From NCBI RefSeq assembly GCF_024323335.1, contig NC_066583.1:372005175-372069174 (forward strand): a stretch of 64,000 nucleotides of DNA, given 5' to 3'. Made by a program: the position numbers and the translations under genes. Under the pieces are notes generated by a model. The model was not told where the DNA came from. It did no database searches and worked only from the letters and a program-made list of their open reading frames with translations. The DNA is from Lathyrus oleraceus (Eukaryota > Streptophyta > Magnoliopsida > Fabales > Fabaceae). Shown in pieces: positions 1 through 11,400 of this stretch. Positions within the stretch are counted from its first letter, which is position 1; every line of letters starts with the position of its first letter.

Positions 1-915
1 TGCTTTGTTCCGCTGTTTATATATATTGTTTGTTTGATATGGCCGTATTTATGCATGATTATTGTTTATGCGTGTTTAGCATGTCCGGCTAAGTAATTTA
101 GATATCGGTATGTAAAGTAAGCGGAATAAAGGAATCAAAACTGAGTTGGTTTAAATTTATTTCAAAATATAGTCACTCTTTTTCTGGTCTCAATTTACAA
201 AGTTAATACCAAGGTTTTTGTACGAGAGTAAAAGACATAAAGAAGTTAAAATCAATAGAACGACGGTTTGAGCTTTTAACTGGACAGTGTAAATTGAACA
301 TTAACTTTAAATCAGGGCGAAAGCAATTTTTAAGGTTAATTAAATTCTAATCATTTTCAAAAATTATTTTTAAAAGTTAAATGTGAGGACGAGAGTTAAG
401 CATTTAAGTTTAAACATATGATCTAAGTCAACAGAGCGAGAGTTTGAGACGAGGGTGTTTAAACGGTTAGTGTTTTCTCAAAAAGAGTTTCTATAGACTC
501 TATTATTTTCAAAAAGTGATTTTAGATTTGACGAAATAGTGAGAGCGTATGTTAAAATATAAAATCACAGCCTAATTCAACAGAGCGAGAGTTTGAGGAG
601 AAGACTTTTAATTATTAGTGTCTACTGAAAAGACTTATTTTAAAATTAAGAAAAAGACCAACGAAGATTTGATCCCCTAATTACGACGAACTACATACCG
701 ATATCTGTGTTATTTGATATTTAATCTAGATCCAAATTTTGTTTTACTTTTCCCCCTAATCATCAAAGTATCATCCTCCTTAGCTTTACGCAGTAACCCT
801 AGAAAAACGGTAGATCGATTCATTAAGTCCCTGTGGGATCGATATCTTTTAAAACTACACGATTAGACTGTGCACTTGCAGTTAGTACCCCGATAGACTC
901 ATAAAGTCGCGATCA
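1..915 (+). repeat. 3' part of an Athila-type LTR
   Basis: The left window edge lies inside this LTR. Its 3' end is set by the tRNA-Asp primer binding site that follows after a six-base spacer, exactly as in the complete Athila at 32325-46913 (both read gatca-agtttt-PBS). The LTR holds a spaced direct repeat: a motif of the form gagcgagagtttgag recurs near 432 and 581, with a diverged version near 262. A perfect 14-bp inverted repeat lies at 101-114 and 692-705. No coding capacity is seen. Confidence 0.75.
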
Positions 916-921
916 AGTTTT

Positions 922-939
922 TGGCGCCGTTGCCGGGGA
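922..939 (+). other. Primer binding site (tRNA-Asp)
   Basis: The 18 bases TGGCGCCGTTGCCGGGGA are complementary to the 3' end of plant tRNA-Asp. This is the usual primer of Athila-clade Ty3/gypsy elements and it fixes the LTR end at 915. Confidence 0.9.
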
Positions 940-1023
940 CTTCTATTTAGTCGATATCGTAACTCTTCTGTTACGCTGTAGAGACTAAGGCAATTTTTAT
1001 TTTTCCCTTTTTCGTTGATTAGT

Positions 1024-2374
1024 ATGCCAGACACTCGCTCACAAGGCGAACCGTACTACTTACGAATCAACGACGTTGAACGATATCTCCGATTATTACG
1101 ACGAATTCGGGAGTATCGTGCTAGAAACAATCTTCCTCCAATCGAAATTCCTGATCTCAAAAATCTTCTTCCTTCGACAATACCAGCGATGGCCGAACCA
1201 GCTCGTGCTCTTCGAGATTACGCTGCTCCATCGCAAGATGAGCCGCATTCGAGTATTGCTCCACCCGCAATCGAAGCGAACAACTTCGAACTTAAACCTT
1301 CGTTGTTGCAGGCAGTGCAACAGAATCAATTTTCTGGAAATCCTACCGAGGATCCAAACCTTCATTTATCCGTATTTGTCCAATACGCTGACACTGTTAA
1401 AGCTAATGGTGTCACTTCATAGGCAATTCGACTTCGTCTCTTTCCTTTCTCGTTAAGAGATAAAGCTAGAAGATGGCTTCAGTCTCTTCCTTCCAACTCA
1501 GTCACCACATGGAATGAGTTGAAGAAAGTCTTTCTTGCCCGATATTTTCCCCCAAGCAAAACAGCAATTGTTGAGAGCCCAGATAAATGGATTTAAGCAA
1601 AAAGACAACGAGTCTCTTTTCGTAGCATGGGAAAGATACAAGGACATGATGATACTTTGCCCACACCATGGTTTAGAGGACTGGTTAGTAATTCACACCT
1701 TCTACAATGGTCTCTTGTACAACATAAGGTTAACAATAGACGCCGCCGTCGGTGGTGCGCTTATGGATAAACCTTACACCGACGCTTATCAACTTATCGA
1801 GAGCATGGCCCAAAATCATTATCAATGGGGAAGCGATCGAACAATGGTAGAAAAACCTCAAACAAAAGGGGGCATGTACGAGAGAAGTAGCCTTGATCAT
1901 GTTAATGCAAAAGTGGATGTTCTTGCCCAGAAAATTGAAAGTTTAAATGTATCACCTCCAGCCACCGTGGTTGCCGTAACTCAGAATTGCGAAGTCTGTG
2001 GAATTCAAGGTCACACTCCTACAGATTGTCAACTCCTAACAGAAATCTAAGCAGAGCAGGTGAACTATGCTCAAGGAAATCCTTACTCGCATACCTATAA
2101 CTAAAACTGGAAGAACCATCCTAATTTCTCATATAAAAGTAACAACGTTTTATACGTGTCAGGTCAAGCTCCCAGTCAAGCTCCAGCTATACCTCCTGGA
2201 TATCAAAAGCCGATCCCATCTACACCTAACAATAACGTTCCTAGGAAATCCAATTTGGAAATCATGATGGAGAACTTCATAGCTTCTCAACAGCAAACCA
2301 ATAAAGAGTTCTTATATGAAACTGCTTGTCTCATGCTAGCTACCATGAACACAGATTTACATACGAGGGATTGA
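1024..2374 (+). pseudogene. Athila-type gag, broken
   Basis: This is a nucleocapsid/capsid protein of a Ty3/gypsy Athila element. Translation starts with MPDTRSQGEPYYLR about 85 bases after the PBS. The conserved capsid block follows in the order LRLFPFSLRDKARRWLQSLP, then an aligned FKQKDNESLFVAWERYKD segment, then a zinc knuckle of the form CEVCGIQGHTPTDC near 1987-2028. The frame is broken by a TAG at 1420-1422, a shift near 1563-1570 (probably a two-base loss in the segment after the ARYFPPSKTA motif), a TAA at 2048-2050 and another near 2102. Protease and polymerase are absent because minus-strand SIRE leader sequence begins near 2340-2385. The copy cannot be functional. Confidence 0.85.
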
Positions 2375-2728
2375 GATGAGAAAAGAAGTTACATTAAGAG
2401 ATTAAAAGGAGAGACACGAGACGCAGGTCGTATTTTAAAACCCAAAACAAACAAAAAGGATAACTAAGGCCATAACTGATCACCACAAGGCAATAATAAT
2501 AAACACATTATTATTATTAATTTTAATTCCTTTAATGACTTAAAACCAAATTAAATTTTGGCGACCGATCACACTACGCAGAGTTAGCCGGGGGTCAAGA
2601 GGGCAGCGCCCCTTGCGGGGTTGTAGGGGCAGTGCCCCTGTCCGAAATTTTAATGAACAATTCATTTGAAACCAGCATCGTTTTGCATTAACACAACTCT
2701 TGCGCAATCACAAAACGGAAAACCCCGA

Positions 2729-2960
2729 GAATTCTGACTCTATGAATGTGACGACCGTCACAAAGCCCATGACGAACGTCACGCCCAGCTTGTTACGACC
2801 GTCACAGGCCCATGACGAATGTCACGCGGCCAAAATAACAGAAACGCCTAGAATTCTGGATCTGTGAATGTGATGACCGTCACAAAGCATGTGACGACCG
2901 TCACGTCTAGCTTGTTACGATCGTCACAGGTCCATGACGATCGTCACGCGGCCAAAAAAA
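2729..2960. repeat. Two tandem 121-bp units with GTGACG-type palindromes
   Basis: The unit starting at agaattctg recurs at 2729 and 2850. Each unit contains four near-palindromic motifs related to GTGACGATCGTCAC. The last motif of unit two contains the perfect 12-bp palindrome TGACGATCGTCA near 2935-2947. The array lies in the untranslated leader of the SIRE element. Confidence 0.85.
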
Positions 2961-3479
2961 ACCAACGCTTTGAAACAGTCAGCAAACGTGTTCCAACAAG
3001 CCCTCAATCCACAACTCCTTGACGACACAACCCTTGCGCCGTCACTAACCCTAATGCACCAATTTCAGACCGTCAAACACACCTCGATTGTTGATTCAGT
3101 ATGATTGATCAACAGGTCATTGCTTCACCATACTAATGTCGGATTCCGAAGCAAATGACCATTGATCGCTCAAAGGAAAACAACCATTTAGTGTTTGAAT
3201 GAACGAAACAGAAACAGTATATCATATATACCGTACTTTGCATTAGGATTACTTATATCATATATAAGTTGATCGGTCTCAATTGCGTAACCTATGGACG
3301 ATCGATGTATCACTGTTTCACCATACTAATGTCGGTTCTGAAGCATAGTCAACATCAATCATCCAACTCGTACACTCATGATGCCAAATTTAATTACCCG
3401 TTTAATTAATTGATTCATTCTGTCTTTTAATCATATTAATACAGAAAATAAACAATTATCTGATTCATGGTTTCGTAAG

Positions 3480-3493
3480 TGGCTCTGATACCA
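3480..3493 (-). other. Primer binding site (initiator tRNA-Met)
   Basis: The minus strand reads TGGTATCAGAGCCA, the common plant tRNA-iMet primer site, directly next to the LTR end. Confidence 0.85.
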
Positions 3494-3760
3494 CTGAAGG
3501 AGAATTACGATCCAAAACGCAGCGGAAATTAAAATTTTCTCCTTTAGAGATCCTTACAAATGGTCATGATCAGTGATAGAATATTTACCTCTTGTGACGA
3601 TTGAAACCTTTGGTGCAGATCTCTTGTGACGATCAAAACCTTTGATGCAGATCCACGGAGCGATCACGAACGTTGAACGATGACAACGTCTCTACTCAGT
3701 CCACACGAACGGATTCCTTCAATCTCAGTGCTAGCTGGTACGAATGAAGGCTTTGAGTGA

Positions 3761-3764
<4 letters not shown>

Positions 3765-3846
<82 letters not shown>
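3765..3846. repeat. Compound microsatellite (GT)n(GA)n
   Basis: An almost uninterrupted run of GT dinucleotides to about 3809 is followed by GA dinucleotides to about 3846. On the element's own strand this is (TC)n(AC)n inside the transcribed part of the LTR. Confidence 0.95.
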
Positions 3847-3849
<3 letters not shown>

Positions 3850-3890
3850 GAAAATAATGCAACCGCGATGAATGCTTCTGCACAAGGGTT

Positions 3891-3900
3891 CTATTTATAG
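3891..3900 (-). promoter_or_regulatory. TATA box of the SIRE/Maximus LTR
   Basis: The minus strand reads CTATAAATAG about 1.05 kb into the LTR, a textbook plant TATA box. It would place the U3/R boundary near 3865, just upstream of the microsatellite. Confidence 0.6.
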
Positions 3901-4950
3901 AACCACTTGTGTGGGCTTCAAGCTAAGAAGTCCACTTAAGTGTATTTTGGCCCATATCTTATAATATGTCCAAAATCACTTAAGCCCATGGTACCTTACC
4001 ATATTTCGTATTCTACTTAAGTACACTGTACCTTACGATGTTCTACAACTCACTTAAGTGCATTGTACCTTACGGTGTTCCTTAGTTGCTCTATCTCTCA
4101 TCAATCCGTCCTTTATGTGTGACCCTGTAGGTTTTCGCGGCATTGGCAATTATATTAAATCATGTATTTAACATAATAAACAGTGAGCGGTATCTAGCAA
4201 CACATCACTACTATCCAAGACACGAAAATGTCATGTGATCTGACAAATCCTTCTGTGATAATACTTATGTGCATAATTACCTTTTAGCCCTTATGTCTAT
4301 ATTGAACACAAGGCATAGATCGTGTCATCCTTGTCCAGTTCAATATTGGGCCCATATACATTTATCCTGTTACGCAGGATGGGCAAATTCCATCTAGGTC
4401 ACTCATGTCCCTCAGCATACTTCGTAGAGTACCCATCAACTGTCTTTATGGTTATCCAGTTACAGACAACGTTTGATCAGCAATAAAACACTCGACTCTA
4501 CATCTAGGATCCATAGTGGTTTCAGGTCGAAGAGTGGTATACATCATTATCACCATGAGAATAACTTATGACATTTTGCATAACTTTCTATATAGTATTC
4601 TCATAGCGGGTCAATCCGGTATAAATATTACTCTTAATATTCATACCTATGTTTAAGACTTGATAACTCCTTATCCATGATCCATGAGATGTGATCATCA
4701 GTCTATATACATAATAGTCTTAATGCTTTAATGTTATCTCATTTCACAATAAAACTCGACTACGGATACTTTAAGAATAGTGTCTTTATGTTTAATGTGA
4801 TCTCATGATCAAGTCACACTTGATACATTAAACGGACTAGCTATTCTATGGACTTTATTAAACAAACATAATAAAGAAAAAGCCATTTATTATTAATAAA
4901 TAATTCGATACAAGTACCAAAAATATTGGTCTCTAGAGCTTACATCAACA

Positions 4951-7037
4951 CTTCCATCATCCGCAACTTTCTCGACATCACTGTAACTCTCCCTTGGTCG
5001 CTTTATCTTATAGCCATCACGAGCGTATCCTCCGCTTGTTGATGTTGCCGCCACCACCTCTAACTCGGGTATATATTTTTCTTGCTTTTACTTCTGTCAC
5101 TATCTAGCTTTGTGATTCTAAAACCAATAAAATATATTATTTCCATTTTGCATTGAAAAACGATTGTTCAAGGGCTTCGTTAAACTTTTTCTTTTATAAT
5201 ATTGTATCCAAATTTGTTTTTGAGTTCTGTGTTAACAATGGTAAACTAATTATAACTTCAAGTCACACGTGTAAATCCTCTTACAGTTTTACCCATCACA
5301 ATGCTTAAACATTTTTTAAGATTTGTTTAAAAATTTGATAATTAAAGTGCACAGTTCATGGATCTAAAATTTGAACAGAGGGGGTATAGAAGAGTGAAAG
5401 GAGGATAGTTATGATGTGTTGAATGTTTGTTTGAACACGAACAGGGACAAAACAATCATCAAGTTCTGCAACTTTTCTCTTTTTTTTTTTTTTTGTTTCT
5501 AGTAATATATAGATAATAGATAAAGAGATGTGATACTCTTTTAACCCAAAACCACATGTATCTATCAGTGATACACATTAACTTCTTTTCTTTTTTTTAT
5601 TTAGTGAATGAAGGATTCAATGAAAAAGAAAAGCATACATGATTTCTCTAACCTCACTTTTTGGTAACGTATCTCAAAATATCGGTGAGTTTCTACAATT
5701 TTCTTGTCCATCTAGTAAAAAGGTTCGCCATTTTCTCTATTGCTTAAAACTTAAATGTGCATGATTATAATGAAACTTCAATGTACAGTGGTATCTCCCA
5801 TTTGGGTGGCTAGTTAAATTATGTTATAATTTTCTTCTTCATCAAGCGTTGAATTATGGATGCATGTTAACATGCAGCTTGCTTTTAGTGTAACAGCAAG
5901 ATAGAAAGCGAAATATAAATTATTTCTTTTAGTATATTTATGAAAAACACATAAATGTTGTTGGTGCTGGATGAGTATATTATCTATGTGAAACAGATCG
6001 ATGTAATTAGAGTTAGAATTATTAATTTTTATATTTTCTATAATTGCTCTTACTAAGGTAATTCCAACTTGAATTCAACAAGTATAGAATTCCAAACAAC
6101 ATTTCTTTGAGTCATATCATCAAACACGTGGTGTGCTTGCTCAACACCATCTTGATAAGAGAACAAGAAAGATGATCATATACGTATTAACACTACTTAG
6201 ATGCAAAAACTGTTGTTGGTATGCAAAGTTTTGAATGAGAAAAATATATAATTAAATATGTTGAGCTCTAGCTTTTGTGTTTACTCTCCCTATTAGCATC
6301 ATAACTTCCACCAAAAACCAACTTATCTCCCTATTAGTATCATAACTTCCACCAAAAATCAAGTTAAGAACTTGAAACTTTTGCTCACTAATATATGCAT
6401 TAGCTATCTCTACCTGTTTTTTTTCTGTTGTAAAAGTTTTATTTGAAAAAGAAAGTGGCTTTGATGAAAGGTTGAAGATAGAACAATGACAGTGTCAACG
6501 ACCTCTGTTCCATGAACCTAGATCTTTTTTTGGAACCCCATAGTCTAAAGCATTTTTATGCGGTCAAGAATTATGTTGACTTTAAATGATATGGTGTTCA
6601 ATGTGGCATGCCACGTCAGCTTCCATTAAATCAAATAGATGACAATGACCAAAATTGTGAACGAAAATTTTTAAAAGGACTATTGTTTGAAGGAAAAAAT
6701 TTTAGGGACTAAAATTAAATATTGAGATATTCACGAGGACTCGATGCATATTAACCCTATTTTAAATTAAAACCAAGGCTTTTGCAAGAGAATATTTACG
6801 AAACTAATCATTTCTGAAACAAATCTCATTGTTTATGAATTTTATGAGAGTAAAATACATATTAATTTCTATAGGTATAATTAGTCATCAGGTTTCTTAA
6901 ATTAATTTAGAGTTGTATTTTAGTTTTTTAAAAAAAAAATATTACACTTTGATCCTTTAAAATTAATTTTGTTAATATTATTGGTCTTTTCCGTTAATTT
7001 TGCAAGAAAATTTTAAAAGAAATTACCAACATAACAA
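4951..7037. other. Intergenic, no gene recognised
   Basis: This stretch is AT-rich with no convincing reading frame on either strand. A short C-rich piece at 4951-5070 could be a diverged coding remnant but I cannot assign it. A short near-identical direct repeat (ccctattagcatcataacttc and a near copy) lies near 6288-6360. The sequence around 6650-7030 has the low-complexity look of decayed transposon ends. Confidence 0.5.
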
Positions 7038-7039
7038 TT

Positions 7040-7990
7040 AGGTAATGCCCAATAGAATATCTTCTCAACTGAGATCACCACGTGCCACCATGAATGCGTC
7101 AATTTCACGCAGGATTTTGTCAAAGTTCATGACTCCCTCCTGATTCTCAACCTTGAAATGAAATTCCACAAAATCATTAATTAAAAAACATAAATATATC
7201 AAAACAAGACTTCCGAATTGGGGAAAATCCTTAGCACATGGAAGAAATGTAGACACAAAAGTAAGTACTGACTTGATCAATTAAAACATAAAAGAATAAT
7301 AGTAAATTACATTCAACTTAAGAAGATGGTATCAACAAGTAGACAAGTACAAGCAAGGGGAAAATCATCCCTTTCTTTTCACATCATCTTATATAGAACA
7401 AACACAAACAAAATGAAAGGAAAAAAAAGTAATCATTTACATTATTAAAGTTGCAGAAGAATGCAATAAAAACACTACCTTTGACATCAACTTAATATGC
7501 TTTGCATGTGGCTCTAAAATCCTGCGGACATTAACAAGATCCGATCTTTTACGAACAAATGAAAGAGCAATCACATCAATATTTTTAGGGACACCCCATT
7601 CAAGAATATCTTCCTTATCTTTATCAGTAAGAGTGCGAAGATCCACCACAACACCAGGAAGATTGACATTTTTCCTTTCACAGCGACATCTAATTGTACC
7701 GGCTTCTTGATCACAAGACAAAACAATGAGAGTGATTGTTCCATCAGAGCACGAAGGCGTAGAGAATAACAGTGGATTGCATAACAGACTTGAGATTGTT
7801 GAGGGTTTCTTGATGATATTCATGAGTTCCATGTGAAAAATTGAAACGAGCAACATTCTTGGAAGCTTTAAAAAGCTTTTGGATCATTTCAACAGATCTG
7901 AAAATCCAAAGTACAGACGATTTTGGTTTTAGGAAGGCGGGAATCATTAGGGAGTTGGTTCATGTTCCCTTCAATGTCTATGTTCGACAT
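7040..7990 (-). pseudogene. Cytosolic pyruvate kinase pseudogene, truncated
   Basis: Pyruvate kinase converts phosphoenolpyruvate and ADP to pyruvate and ATP. Read on the minus strand from an ATG at 7990, the copy carries MSNIDIEGNMNQ, then KTKIVCTL, then NVARFNFSHGTHEYHQETL (substrate-binding region), then DGTITLIVLSCD, ERKNVNLPGVVVDL, ALSFVRKRSDLVNVRR and, after an intron of about 325 bp (donor after LMSK near 7480, acceptor near 7155), [16 protein letters not shown] and [10 protein letters not shown]. Compared with the family there is a small frameshifting deletion after KIVCTL, a loss of about 60 residues between the LYAFVL and DGTITL blocks, a loss of a few residues before ERKNVN and another after ARGDL. 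Everything C-terminal is missing. Retention of an intron shows a DNA-level copy rather than a retrocopy. It is non-functional. Confidence 0.85.
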
Positions 7991-8403
7991 TTCTAAATCC
8001 ACCGATAGATAGATCTATTTTTCTTTCTCTTTTATTAGAATGCTACATACAAGGTGCTACACAATCAGAACCTCAAAATTACTTTAGAAATACTGCACAA
8101 TATGCCATGTCATATTTTAAAAATCACCTATTTTAAAAATACTGCACAACTGCCTCGTAGGTGATTTTTAAAATTTAACTGCCACGTTTTTTCTATAAAA
8201 TTTAACATAAGGGACTTGAGGGATTAGGGCGTAAGGGATTAGAGCGTAACGTTTTTTAATTAAGAGATTAAATCAAAACAATAAATTAAGGGACCAAAAG
8301 ATGAATTAAGTCATATCTATACTAACTTCCAATTTATTCGGCCACAGAAACAGTGACCGAGTTACATGTATGCACTTTCATCTGCGAAACAAATCTATCA
8401 GTA
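7991..8403. other. Spacer between pyruvate kinase pseudogene and TAF6
   Basis: No gene is seen. A hairpin-prone stretch at about 8112-8180 pairs attttaaaaatcacct with a downstream aggtgatttttaaaat. The TAF6 3'UTR and polyadenylation region must lie here, just left of the stop codon at 8404. Confidence 0.5.
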
Positions 8404-11400
8404 CTACAAAAATATAGATGCTTCAGGTTTTGGTATAAATGATAACAAACTTTCGCCAAATAATTCAAACACTGGTGGCAGCAATTGTCCTGCATCTATG
8501 TCATCTTTCCAAGCCTGAGCTAGAACGGAAGAGTTTTCTTTGGACAATTGACGACCTATTGATGATGGTGCGCCCATCATGGGTGGAAACCCACTTGTCG
8601 ACCCCTGCGTGTTGTCAACTGACATGGAATTCATTGGTACCACAACCCCAGTAACACCTGTTGCAAATTAAGAGATGGCTAAACTATCAAGTTAACTCTT
8701 AAGCTTTCAGGGGTTAACAATTCTTATCACAAAAACGGGTTAAGTCACAAGTAAACTCTCTTATGCATCAAAATAAAATAATACCTGGCACTGCAATCAT
8801 GGCTTTTCCATTGCCACTTAATGCTGCGCGAGTTGGAGGGGAGAGCAAACTGCTGATTCCTTTGACCTTTTCATGCATATTTTGGCCTACAGCACACTGA
8901 AAGGTCTATGATTTCAGTAATAGTTAAGTACAAGATGTTCAGAAAAAACAAATAGATTGAAGCATAACTAAAATTAGGTATGCTGCCAAGTCATTCAATG
9001 AAAATTGAGAACACTGTCAAAATGACTCTGACAACACATCATTGGAAAACAGTGTACTTTTTTTCTAGATTGTAACAAAATTTAACTCAATTACAAAAGT
9101 TACAACTCACCAGCAAGGCTCCATAGACTTGCCATGCTTCTTGCCTTTTTATTTCATTCTTTTGCTTCTCAAGTTGCATTTCTGGCACAAGAAGATGCAA
9201 ATATGGCTCGAGATTTGGAATTATAAGCAAGCGAACCTACTCAAATGAAGGAACATCGGGAATTAGTTGGCATACACAATTAGATGTTCTAAATCACAGC
9301 ATAAAAGCCACCCAAGAACTCCAAAAAAGACAAATTAAGGATGTAAAGAGTAATGTGTTAACAACAGATGCATAGATTTGAGATAGTAACACCAAAGTTT
9401 AGGGGAAAAACGGAAGAGCGGCTTGTATTAAAATTAGTCGTAGCTGATAGCTACCTTCATTGAGCAACTAACCTCAGAAGAGCATCATATAATTAATGGA
9501 ACCAATTTTAAAACCACAAGCCGTTATCTAACAGTCCTGCTAATATTAAAACACAGAGGCTAGAAGATGTATACCAGTCTTGATCCAAGAGCTGCTATTC
9601 CTTTAATTGCACCATAGTGTTGAGGCAGAGCTTTTGTAGGGTCCAAGAAAGTATGAAGAAATGTCCTTGTTACACGGGGCTGAAGATTGTGATACATATG
9701 CCCAAATCTGTAAAATTCAGACTAGGAACATAAGAAAACAAAAAATGTAACCAATTGATGCATACAAGATTAGAATTTCCAATTCTTCTATAGTTATAAT
9801 TTTGATAAATTTCATATATCCTCATTACACGGGGCTTATGAAGCATGGAGTCTGACATTGACAAACAAAAGGCATCGACACCAATATATATTAAAATTTA
9901 ATTATAATTAATTTAAATAAGGTATTTAAAACAAGATATATTTGTCTTTTATCGAATTTAATCCTTCTACTATAACATATGATATAAGTAACAGCCTCAA
10001 CAGCCAGCATTTAACGTTAAGCATATTGCACAGAGCAGTACAAATGGACCTCTCATTCCTCTTTTTTGACCTATTACCTCAAATATGCATTAAATTCCCA
10101 TTTAAGGAAGTAAAAAAAAGCTGAGAACTATCAAATTAAATCATAATTGAACGAGCTCTGCATTAATTTATACTCTTAGCATCTATTGAAAGAAGGTCCA
10201 CACCTTTTACATATCAAAGCAACAAGATTAGCGCTGAAATCCCTAAGCTCCCAATGATTATCGGACAGTCTGTTTCCAAGCCTTTTTGCAACAATGCAGG
10301 TAATGATAGGCGGCATCAATTGGTGCAACTGATAGAATTTGACAAAAAATTAGATAGAAACTAAAATTCAGAAGACATGTATTAAAGATCAAGTTTCAGT
10401 AAACTACAACTGCTCTTCCGTCTTTGCTTCAGAAAATCAGATATATCCAAAATTTTGATTGAGTCATTATGTTATTTACAATATAATAGACCAATGATCA
10501 GCCTTACAACCTCATAGACATTGTTATAGAAGGAAACATGCAAAGATGATTAAAATAGAACCGTACTTACATAAAGTTCTATGTGTATGTGAGGATTTTG
10601 CAAAAGGCTCCGCACAAGGCGCATCGAGGCAAATAAATTATTTAAATTATGTAGATTTCGTGCCACCTGATAGGACAAGGGAAAAAAGATAAAATGAGTA
10701 CTAATAAAGTCAATCTCGCACTATATATAAAAAGTTGGGTTAAAGGTGTTTTTGCCCCTTGCCATTCCGAGTTCTGGTTTTCCCTTGTAAATTTTTTTGT
10801 GATTCCACCCTTGTAAATTTTTTTGTGATTCCACCCTTGTAATGTAAGACTTTTTAGTTTTACACCCTGACTGTACAAATTACATGATGTGGCTGGGAAA
10901 AAATACAGAACTCATTCCAAATGGCAGGGGGGCAAAAGTAGAATTGTCCAAATGGTAGGGGACAATACTATTACTTTTTTAGATTCTTTGTAAAGTCAGA
11001 TGCCAATAGGGGGTAAAACTAAAAAGTCTTATATTACAAGGGTAGAGTCGCAAAATAAAAAGCTATAAAGAGGAAAACTGGGCGAAATGGCAGGGGGCAA
11101 ACGCACCTTTAAGCCTTAAAAACTTAACCGAAATGATAATATACATAAACTTGCCAATACCTCATCAGCAACAAAGCGTGTAAAATAAGGAACTAAAGGA
11201 TGGAGCCCTGAGTCAGTTGCCAAGGTGACCAGTGCTCTTCTGAAAGGAACGGACCCAGGCTTATTCAAAATCAGCTCTATTATTTTTTCGTAGTAAAGCT
11301 GTAGAGGAAACAAGGCGGCTCATTAATGCTGATCAGTAAACAAGAAACTACTTCAAGAATAATGCATCCCATATGATGTGTATACCTGAAGCTCTGTCGT

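Larger units (their letters stand above)
2380..4950 (-). mobile_element. 5' part of a SIRE/Maximus Ty1/copia element
   Basis: On the minus strand this reads, in order, an LTR (4950 to 3495), a tRNA-iMet-type primer site (3493 to 3480) and a long non-coding leader (3479 to about 2380). The LTR start TGTTGATGTAAGCTCTAGAG and the A/T-rich block after it are features I recognise from SIRE/Maximus LTRs of legumes. No gag or pol is present: the element is truncated where it meets the Athila gag near 2340-2385. The leader contains two tandem units of about 121 bp rich in a GTGACG-type palindrome and a G/C-rich block near 2590-2640. It is a relic of the 5' end of the element. Confidence 0.8.
3495..4950 (-). 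repeat. SIRE/Maximus LTR (1456 bp)
   Basis: The right edge at 4950 is the minus-strand TGTTGATG start. The left edge at 3495 is the minus-strand CTCCTTCA end, one base before the primer site. A TATA box lies at about 3891-3900 and a long GT/GA microsatellite just downstream of it, in the transcribed R/U5 part. Only this one LTR copy is in the window, so the edges rest on the motifs rather than on a second copy. Confidence 0.8.

Noticed and set aside
3664..3885. Minus-strand frame with long Ser-Leu and Thr-His runs
   Set aside because: It is a translation of the GT/GA microsatellite.
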